From Rhizomys pruinosus (taxonomy: Eukaryota > Chordata > Mammalia > Rodentia > Spalacidae), in the NCBI GenBank assembly GCA_009823505.1, contig VZQC01006311.1, positions 1,725,791 through 1,789,790 on the forward strand: 64,000 bases of DNA, written 5' to 3'. The stretch's first letter is position 1. Every line of letters starts with the position of its first letter. The notes under the pieces were generated by a model that saw only the letters and a program-made list of their open reading frames with translations, was not told the origin of the DNA and searched no databases. This document shows positions 57,131-64,000 of this stretch, in pieces. A program made the position numbers and the translations under genes.

Positions 57131-57525
57131 CTCATGGGGCCCACCTGGCCAGGCAGGTCAAGATGGCATTGAGGGGAGGTACAAGAAGAGGGACCCGGGT
57201 TGTTTGCCCAAACCTCTGGCTGGGAAAAGGGATAAGAACAAGCAACACGAGTTACAATTGTCAGCCATGTACGCCAATCTGCCCAAGAGGGTCAGAGGGG
57301 CTGCAAGAACATTGGTCATTTGCTTTCCTGCCTAAATGCCTTTTGTGGTTGTTTTGTATATAAGTCACTACCCTGCTTGCAATAAATGAGAACCTGCTTG
57401 ACTGGACTCCCCGCTGCGTCTGAGTATCTCCGGGAACTGAGGAGGCTGGGGAACGGACAAGCGGCACACTTACCCTTCCTCAGCCCAGTCGGTTCTCGGA
57501 CCAGACCTGACTAAAACCCAGCAAA
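57131..57525 (+). mobile_element. Probable solo LTR in L1-B ORF2
   Basis: Foreign 395 bp between L1 halves that in the 29,180 copy join as 'gagagacaac' + 'aacaaatgaa'. It starts near 'tggggcccacctggcc', has 'tgtatataagtcac' (TATA box) at about 57,355, AATAAA at about 57,382 and ends near 'aaaacccagca' (CA). That layout is a U3-R-U5 LTR. The host duplication is not exact, so ends are uncertain by a few bases. Family not identified. Confidence 0.75.
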
Positions 57526-57939
57526 TAACAAATGAACCCTAAATGCAACAGACAGGAAGAAATAACCAAAATCAGAGCAGAAATCAATGAAATAGAAGCA
57601 AAGAAAACAATACCAAAAAAAAAATCAATGAATCCAAAAGTTGTTTCTTTGAGAGAATAAACAAGATAGAAGACCTCTAGCCCAGTTAACCAAAAGAAAG
57701 AAAGAACAACTCCAAATCAATAGAATCCATGATGAAAGGGGAAATATCACAACAGACAATGAAAAGATCCAGACAATCATATGGAAATACTTCATAAAAC
57801 TATACTCTACTAAGTTTGAAAACCTAGGAGAAACGGATGAATATCTGAAGTCCTGGGAATCACCAAAGCTTAACCAAGAAGAGATCAACAGCTTGAACAG
57901 ACCCATGATATATGAAGAAATTGAAAATGTAATAAGAAA

Positions 57940-58306
57940 CCTCCTGTATTAGTCACTTTTCTGTTGCTGTGATAAAAACCATGACCAAGGAACTTATAAA
58001 AGGAAGAGTTTATTTGAGCTTACAATTGATGGTTCCAGGGAATTAGAGTCCATTGTGGGGGGAGGCATGGGGGCTGGATCTGGAGCAGCAAGCTGAGGGT
58101 CCCATCTCGCAAAGAGCACAGGAAGCAGAGAGAGGGTGACTAGAGACCACGAGGCTTGTTAAACTCACTAAGCCTGCCCCCAGTGACATACTTCCTCTAG
58201 CACGGCCACACCTTCTAAGACCTCCAGAAACAGTGCCACCAACTGGAGACAAATGTCTGAATACTTAAAGCCTATGGGGGACACTCATTCAAACCACCAC
58301 ACCTCC
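57940..58306 (+). mobile_element. 357-bp TG...CA element with 5-bp duplication
   Basis: Element 57,945-58,301 begins TGTATTAGTCAC, ends ACCACCACA and is flanked by 'cctcc' at 57,940-57,944 and 58,302-58,306. Removing it restores the L1 sequence 'agaaacctcccaact'. Internal motifs 'accatgaccaagga' and 'ggccacaccttctaagacc' are those of a widespread rodent interspersed repeat. TG...CA ends plus a 5-bp duplication indicate integrase-type (LTR-like) insertion. Confidence 0.82.
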
Positions 58307-58909
58307 CAACTATAAAAAGCCCAGGCCCAGATGGTTTCATGGCAGAATTCTATAAAACATTCCAAGAAGACTTACAAAAATTATTACTCAAATTGCTCAG
58401 AAGGATACAAAGAGGGACTTTTCCCAAATTACTTCTATGAAGCCAGCATCACTCTATTACCAAAACCAGACAAAGATGCAACCAAAAAGGAGAACTATAG
58501 ACCCATCTCATTAATGAACACAGATGCAAAAATTCTCAACAAAATACTTGCAAACTGCATACAGACCCACATCAAGAAGATTATCCAAGTTGATCATGAC
58601 CAAGTTGGATTCATACCAGAGATAAAGGGATGGTTCAACATATGAAAATCAATAAATCAATAAATATCATAAAACATATAAATGGACTGAAAGACAAAAA
58701 CTGCACCATCATCTCAATTGACAGGGAAAAAGTCTTTCACAAAATCCAGCATCCCTTCATGCTTAAAGTCCTAGAGGGAATTGGACTGGAGGGATCATTC
58801 CTCAATGTAATCAAAGCCATATACAGGAAACCCACAGCCAATATCATCCTAAATGGGGAAATGACAGAAGCATTCCCTTTAAAGGTAGGAACTCAGCAAG
58901 GCTGCTCCC

Positions 58910-60040
58910 TTGCCTTGGAGGCTGCTGCCAACTTTTTCCTTGCTTTATCGCCTTCAGAGTTGGATTTCGACCATTGAGGTCTTTAAATAATAATCCATCT
59001 GAGTTACTGTTTGTACAGGGGGCAAGAGGTTAGGCGGGTTTATGTTTCATTTTTCTACAAGTGGTATCCAGTGCTTTTGCCAACAGCCATCTGCTGAAGA
59101 TGCTCTGCTCTTTCCTCATTGTGTGTCTTCTGACTGGCCCCCTTGTCAAACTAGTGAGATGGCTAAATTGGTATGTAGCTCCAAGTTGGATCCTTCCAGG
59201 TTTTTGTCCATTGGCAACAGGTCTGTTTTTGTAATGCCTGAGTAGGCCATCTGTTTTATATTATAGCCCTGTAGTATAATTTGACGTCTGGAATTACTCC
59301 GAGATCCCCCTGTTGTTCTGCTCGTTTTGCTCAGGGTTGCTTTGGCAACCTGACGGTCTTTTGTTTTTCCAAATGAAAGTAAGGAATTTTTTTCAAGCCT
59401 GTAGAGAAGCTCCGTGGGGGGGTTTTGATTGGGGTTGCATTAAGTCTGTACAAGAGTTTTGGTAGAATGGACCATTTTTATTACGAATTTTGAAGGGTTC
59501 CTAATCCATGAGCAAGGGAGGTTGTTCTATCTTCTAAGGCTTTTCTCTTTCTCTTCGACTTCAATTTTTCCTTTCCTTCGGCAGGGGTTTAAGTAAGAAG
59601 TTTTTGGTAGAGAGCTTGTGTCTTTGGGTTTAGGAGGTTGTGGTCCTAGGGTAGGTTAAGTGTTTCTTCAGCTATTGTGAGTGGGAATTGTGAGTGGGAA
59701 GGTCTCCTTGTATTCCTCGCTCAAATTGCTTGTTGTTGGGTGTAAGAAGGCTACTAGTACTGATTTTCTGTTTCTAGGTTAAAGTTTGTATCCTGCCTGC
59801 CGGGATCCTGCGGGCCACTTTACTAGAAGCTCTTAATCATTTCTAGGAGTTGTTCTTCTGGTGGAGTTTTTTGCATCTTTTAAGTAAAAATGCGATCATC
59901 ACCAAAAAGGGGTAGCTTGATTTCCGCTCTTTCCTCTCTTTCTTCCAATTAGGAACTCCTTTAATATTTGCCGTTTCCTTTTGTTGCCTTATTGCCTAGC
60001 AAGTTTTTCAAGCAATATGGGTAGAGAGTGGTGACAGGGA
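58910..60040 (-). pseudogene. Noisy antisense L1 ORF2, first appearance
   Basis: At 58,910 sense L1-B switches to antisense L1 at a position 3' of the reverse transcriptase core and runs toward ORF2's 5' side ('cctgtcaccactctc' equivalent at 60,030). Compared with the L1s at 19,500-19,960 and 37,140-38,160 it has an indel or substitution every 10-20 bases, many of them homopolymer changes. No frame survives more than a few dozen codons. Confidence 0.85.
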
Positions 60041-60590
60041 CACAATAANTTCTTTCTCCTTCAATTATAATAGACATCTTTTGAGTTCGAGAATTCTTAA
60101 AAGACAGTAGTCACTCTGGGCTTTTCTGCTAGACACCAGGAATACTTTTAGACCAGCTCCTTCTGGCTTTCCACTGTTTTCTCAATGGAGAAATCCGCGT
60201 GATTCTCGATTAGGTTTCCTCTGTTGATTAGCGGTAACTTGTTTTTTTGCTTTTGTAGGCCCCCTTAGTCATCCCTCTTCTGTGGCTTTGCAATTATCTA
60301 GCTGTCTCTTCTTTACCCGATGAGTCAGTGCCATGAGAGAATTTTCCTTTTCTGGTTTTGTGTCTGTTCTGCTTGAGGGCTCTATAGTATTTTCTATATA
60401 CTTCGTATAGGTTATCTCTTGCTTTAATTGGCGAAAGACTGAACTTTCCTTCCAAATCTTTGTTTGAAGGACCTGGGCCCATATTATTATCCTCTCTCTG
60501 GTGTCATCCTCATTCTCTCCCTATAACTTTGCAGGTTTGGTCTGTGTTCATGTATCACAGCATTTCCTTGTTTATTCCATTGCTTGTCAT
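60041..60590. other. Unassigned stretch containing the only N
   Basis: The N is at 60,049. After it about 540 bp matches no repeat I recognise; an antisense frame at 60,294-60,482 (62 codons, Lys/Arg-rich) is not identifiable. Sequence quality here is doubtful. Confidence 0.6.
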
Positions 60591-62215
60591 TTTTTTTTAA
60601 TTTTCATAATCTTTACCTGATTTATCCAATTCTGCATATGGTTCTTCCCAACTTGATATCTCGCATATTTACTTTCATTTTATATTGTAAAGGATTCAGC
60701 AATATAAGGCATAGTTGGTCTTTCAGATCACATTTTGACGTTGCTCAGTTTGCCATACAATTAGGTAATGTTTTGGTCTAGCAGTCCACAGTTTGAGGGA
60801 TTTACCATTGTCCATCCATATTTCTGGGGCCTGTGTTCACTTCCACTTCGGAGCATTGAGCTATCTTCTAGTTCTCTCGATTTACCTGCAAAGTTCATGA
60901 TGTTCATCTTTCTTTACCCAACTTGGCATTGATACGTCCACTTGTGTAAGATGTACGGCACCGATTTTCTCTAATTCACTCAGGTCAGTCTGAGTGGCAC
61001 TTGGCCGGTGGTGTTGTGTGTCCAGCTCTCTTGCGTTATTGTGAAGAGGAGCTGCCAAGTAAGCATGGCTGGTGCAGTATCTCTTGTTGGGTTAACGATG
61101 CGTTCCTTGTGGGTACTATCACCCCAGGAGTTGCAATAACTGGGTCATGGTTGACAAGCTCATTCCAACAGTCTTACACAAGGGTTCCTCCACCCACTTG
61201 GCATTCCAGTAGGTAAACTGTACTATTTGTTTACATTTCCCACTAGCAGTGTATAAATGTGTCCGCCCTTCCCCCACAAACCTCTACAACACTTATGTAT
61301 CTTATTGTTTTCTTGATCTTACCAGTCTTATTGGAGAGAGATGATATCTTAAATGGTTTTTTTAATTTGCATTTTCTTAATTATTAGCAAGTGTTTGAAC
61401 ACTTTTTAAGATGTATCTCAGACATTTCTCTTACAATTTCCTGCACTGTGCAAGTTCTCTGCTATTCAAGCTTCTTTGCTCCATCTTTCGAATGGGTCAT
61501 TTGTTTTCTGTTCTTCATTTGTTTTTCGAGTAGGCTTTATATATTCTGAAATTGAAACGCCCGATCTTTTGGGAGGTTTTTTTCCCAAAGGACAATGTAT
61601 CTGTGGTGAAGGTTTCCTTCCACTCTTGTGGGTTTCCTCTTCACTTCCTTGATTGCTTTCTTTTGATGTACAGAAGCTTTTGATTTTTTTTTTTTTTTTT
61701 GTTTAATGAGGTCCCATTTCGACTTTTATTCTTGCACAGCTGCTGTCTTGATTTTAGAGAGTCTTTTCGTATGCCTATGTCTTGTAGGCTTGCTTTGCCA
61801 ACTTTTTTTCTATTGATGCCTTCAGGTTGGATTCACTATTGGAGGTCCTTTTAATAATCCATCTGAGTTGACTTTTGTTACAGGGGCAACGAGGTTAGGG
61901 GGTTTAAGTTTCATTTCTTCTACAAGTTGGTGATCCATTGCAGTTTTGCCAACAGCCATGCTGAAGATGCTGCTGCTTCTTTCCTCATTTGGGTCTTCTG
62001 ACGTGGCCCCCTTGTCAAAATATGAGATGGCTAAATTGGTATGTGCTCCCAAGTGCTGGATCTTCCAGGTTTTTGTTCCATTGGTCAACAGGTCTGTTTT
62101 TGTCACATTGCCTGAGTTAGGCCATCTGGTTTTCATAATCTATAGCTCCTGAAAGTATAATTGTGAGCTGTCTGGAATTACTCCCGAGATTCCCCCTGTA
62201 TTGCGTCCTTACTTG
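60591..62215 (-). pseudogene. Noisy antisense L1, second appearance
   Basis: Antisense L1 from the 3' UTR ('cacattttgacgttgctcag', compare 18,570) through the ORF2 C-terminus to about 62,215. Again dense in indels. From 61,790 to 62,215 it repeats the same stretch as 58,950-59,330, sharing unusual variants such as 'gatggctaaattggtatg' and 'tctggaattactcc', so the two appearances are probably one element read twice. Confidence 0.85.
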
Positions 62216-62400
62216 CTCGGAGAAATCGTTACCGTCGTTTGCACTTTAGAGTTTCAGGAGTCCTAATCGGGGCTTCGTCCGTTACTGGGGATGTATCACT
62301 GACCGACATAGAACGCATAATCTGTCGCCTGCACTCGGTCTAAACCTTTTCTGCCACGGTTCCTCTTCGCCACAGATTGCGACTCCGAGTCGGGATCCGA
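62216..62400. other. CpG-rich patch of unknown origin
   Basis: About 185 bp with roughly 16 CpG dinucleotides, in a window otherwise CpG-poor. It replaces about 45 bp of L1 between 'tattgcgtccttacttgctc' and 'ctgtttttccaaatgag'. No similarity to any family I know. Confidence 0.6.
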
Positions 62401-62768
62401 TTCTGTTTTTCCAAATGAGAAATATTTGATGAGACATTTGGCCTCTCCCCAAGAGATGACCTCTTGTGAAAGAAGAAGGAAGTAAGAAGAAGAGCCAAAG
62501 GAGGACACAGCAGAGATAAAGAGCAGGAGACTTAACGTACGAGCTGGGAGAAAAGGAAGGCCATAATCAGACTTAGAGATTCAAACAGACAACCTGGAAT
62601 AGTCTGAGATCACAGATGACCAAGTCACAGTACCCATACTGGCCTATATTCCATGAGTAATAAATAGGTTGAAAAGAATTCCTCTCCAATAAGATAGGCC
62701 TGCAGAGAATACTTCAAAGCGACCACAAGAAGCAAGAGTGGGCAGGGCCAAAGGGATGACAATAACCA

Positions 62769-62785
62769 ATCAATACCAAAAAAAA

Positions 62786-62821
<36 letters not shown>
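62769..62821 (+). repeat. Poly-A tract
   Basis: About 50 bases almost wholly A, in L1-A spacer. Confidence 0.95.
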
Positions 62822-62823
<2 letters not shown>

Positions 62824-62824
<1 letters not shown>

Positions 62825-63003
62825 AAGGTAAGAATGTACTAGAAGCCCGCCTTTAATCCTAGCACTTGGGAGGCAGAGGCAGGCGGATCTTTGTGAGTTC
62901 AAGGCCAGCCTGGTCTACAGAGTGAGTTCCAGGACAGCTGGGGCTACAGGGAGACCCTGTCTGGAAAAGACAAAAAAAAAAAAAAAGAATGTACTAGAAA
63001 GCA
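62824..63003 (+). mobile_element. 5'-truncated B1 with target-site duplication
   Basis: B1 lacking its first ~18 bases (starts 'gcccgcctttaatcctagca') and ending 'gtctggaaaagac' plus A-run. Flanked by 'aagaatgtactagaa' at about 62,830 and about 62,985. Confidence 0.93.
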
Positions 63004-63182
63004 AAATGATTGGAAGCAATTTAATTCTCTCAACATCAGTTTTAAATATCAATGAAATGAATTATCCAATTAAGAGACAGAAACTAGTAGAATTGATTAA
63101 GAAACAAAGCCCATTTTTATTTTCTTGTCTCCAAGAAAGTTGCCTCATCTTTAAAGATAAATACTACCCCCCCCCAAAAAAA

Positions 63183-63345
63183 AATCCAGGTGTGGTGGCG
63201 CACACCTTTAATCCCAGCACTCAGGAGGCAGAGGCAGAGGCAGACGGATCTCTGTGAGTTCAAGGCCAGCCTGGTCTACAGAGTGAGCTCCAAGCCAGCT
63301 GGGACTAAAGGGAGACCCTGTCTCAAAAATACCCCCCCAAAAAAG
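63183..63345 (+). mobile_element. B1 SINE nested in L1
   Basis: Sense B1 'ccaggtgtggtggcgcacac' to 'accctgtctcaaaaat' with a duplicated 'gaggca' step ('ggaggcagaggcagaggcag'). The L1 words 'aaagataaatactacc' and 'aaagatagatactatccc' on its two sides are the probable target-site duplication. Confidence 0.93.
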
Positions 63346-63452
63346 ATAGATACTATCCCAAGGTGAAAGGAAGTTAAAAAAAATATTACAAGTAAATGGC
63401 ACTAAGAAAGGAGGAGTTGCTATGCTAATACTAGATAAACTAGAATTCAAGG

Positions 63453-64000
63453 TCTTTGGTTGTGTTTTGTGTGAGAGATATTTGAGCACTAGGTGGAACA
63501 TTTTGGGGGCAGACAGACAGACTTTTTTCCAGGCCTATGTGGTGCGTTTCTGAATATCTGGAAAGATTTGGTTCACCAGAGCCTGCCCTGGGACTTGTCG
63601 GGTCACTTTAAGGTTTTCATTTCGTGGTGATGTGTTTGGGGGAACTTCCCCACTTGGGTGGTTGGGCATAAATATTGCAAAGTTTAGTAGAAAATAATAT
63701 ACTTGTAAAAACGAAAAAAAGAAAATAAGATACTTGTACTGGATTGAAGTGGTTAAATGATTCTAGAGTGGAATGGTATAAACATTTAAGCCAGTTTACT
63801 AATGGTCTAAATGGGATTATAACCACACAGGACTGTGGTTGGTTTTCAGTCCATTCCTGACTTGTACTGGACTTCCAGTTGTAGATTTGGATTAAAGGGG
63901 CCTAGACAAGTAAGGGGTTACCTTTGACTACTGAAAGATACTTTTCGTTCTCTACCTATTATGCAAGTGTTACTTTTGATATCTATTCTCCCCATTTCAC
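63453..64000. other. Unassigned intergenic sequence
   Basis: No repeat or exon recognised to the window end. Confidence 0.4.

Larger units (their letters stand above)
53777..58909 (+). mobile_element. Younger L1 (L1-B), sense, interrupted by four insertions
   Basis: Begins with 5' UTR monomers, then ORF1 (54,557-55,606), the inter-ORF region and ORF2 (from about 56,131). It is interrupted by B2s at 54,236 and 55,795, an LTR-like element at 57,131 and a TG...CA element at 57,945. ORF2 is lost at about 58,909, inside the reverse transcriptase, where the sequence flips to antisense L1. It inserted into L1-A, whose continuation is probably at 62,600-63,450. Confidence 0.9.
56131..58909 (+). pseudogene. 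L1-B ORF2, N-terminal half
   Basis: The endonuclease begins in frame 56,131-56,364 (SVITLNINGLNSPIKRQRLG, SICCLQEMHLTFKDRHQLK) and continues after a frameshift at 56,486-56,818 with VGDFNTPLSPLDRSTRQRIN. The linker lies at 56,820-57,130 and 57,526-57,944; after the two insertions the reverse transcriptase starts at 58,331 ([38 protein letters not shown]) and runs to GTQQGCSL at 58,909. The FADD catalytic block and everything 3' are missing. Frameshifts at about 56,365, 56,470 and 58,630 also inactivate it. Confidence 0.92.
62600..63452 (+). pseudogene. Older L1 (probable L1-A continuation): ORF1 end and ORF2 start
   Basis: 'gcctgcagagaatacttcaa' matches the ORF1 C-terminal/spacer region (compare 55,715). 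From about 63,005 the frame SLNILSTSVLNINEMNYPIKRQKL... and FLFSCLQESCLIFKDKYYP is the L1 endonuclease start, more diverged than L1-B (compare LNINGLNSPIKRQRLG). Endonuclease continues after a B1 as 'ggtgaaaggaagttaaaaaa' and 'aggagttgctatgctaatac' to about 63,452. Broken by two B1s and frameshifts. Confidence 0.78.

Noticed and set aside
58910..62215. Genomic inversion within L1 as a biological event
   Set aside because: Dense indels, the N at 60,049 and duplicate reading of one element make an assembly cause far more likely.

Overview
This window is mammalian nuclear DNA from a muroid-type rodent. The evidence is the repeat content: dozens of B1 (7SL-derived) and B2 (tRNA-derived) SINEs, B3 and B4 relatives, L1 LINEs of several ages, LTR-type insertions, and many GT, CT and TA microsatellites. 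The species cannot be named from sequence alone. I found no host protein-coding gene, rRNA gene, tRNA gene or CRISPR array that I can support. Most open frames are antisense or sense reading of L1, SINEs or tandem repeats.

Layout. 1-7.9 kb: SINE-dense DNA with B1 and B2 clusters at 1.5-5.4 kb and 6.0-6.4 kb, and a 42-bp tandem repeat at 6.6 kb. 7.9-11.2 kb: two near-identical 1.58-kb copies separated by a B1; the second carries indel noise and is probably an assembly artefact. 11.5-12.0 kb: a 29-bp minisatellite. 12-18 kb: mostly unassigned sequence with microsatellites and scattered SINEs. 18.5-20.0 kb: 5'-truncated antisense L1. 20.5 kb: an orphan L1 5'-end piece. 21-26.3 kb: largely unassigned. 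26.36-34.16 kb: a long, decayed sense L1 with 5' tandem units, ORF1, ORF2, a long 3' region and a poly-A tail. 36.4-40.7 kb: antisense L1 with internal deletions. 42.4-43.5 kb: a short 5'-inverted L1 with a perfect 16-bp target-site duplication. 44-48 kb: LTR-like sequence and a 330-bp repeat present twice. 48.4-48.7 kb: a 33-bp minisatellite. 50.5-52.2 kb: antisense LTR retroelement remnant (3' LTR, polypurine tract, unrecognised ORFs). 52.8-63.5 kb: a nest of L1s in which a younger L1, itself hit by two B2s, a solo-LTR-like element and a 357-bp TG...CA element, interrupts an older L1. The part from 58.9 to 62.4 kb is noisy, contains the window's only N, and shows the same antisense L1 twice.

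The window is therefore a record of retrotransposition and of assembly difficulty rather than a set of cooperating genes. The observations most worth a second look are the two probable gap-fill artefacts, an unexplained CpG-rich patch at 62.2-62.4 kb, the unrecognised membrane-type ORF inside the LTR element, and a B2 subfamily with an internal tandem duplication. I found no new multi-gene biological system.
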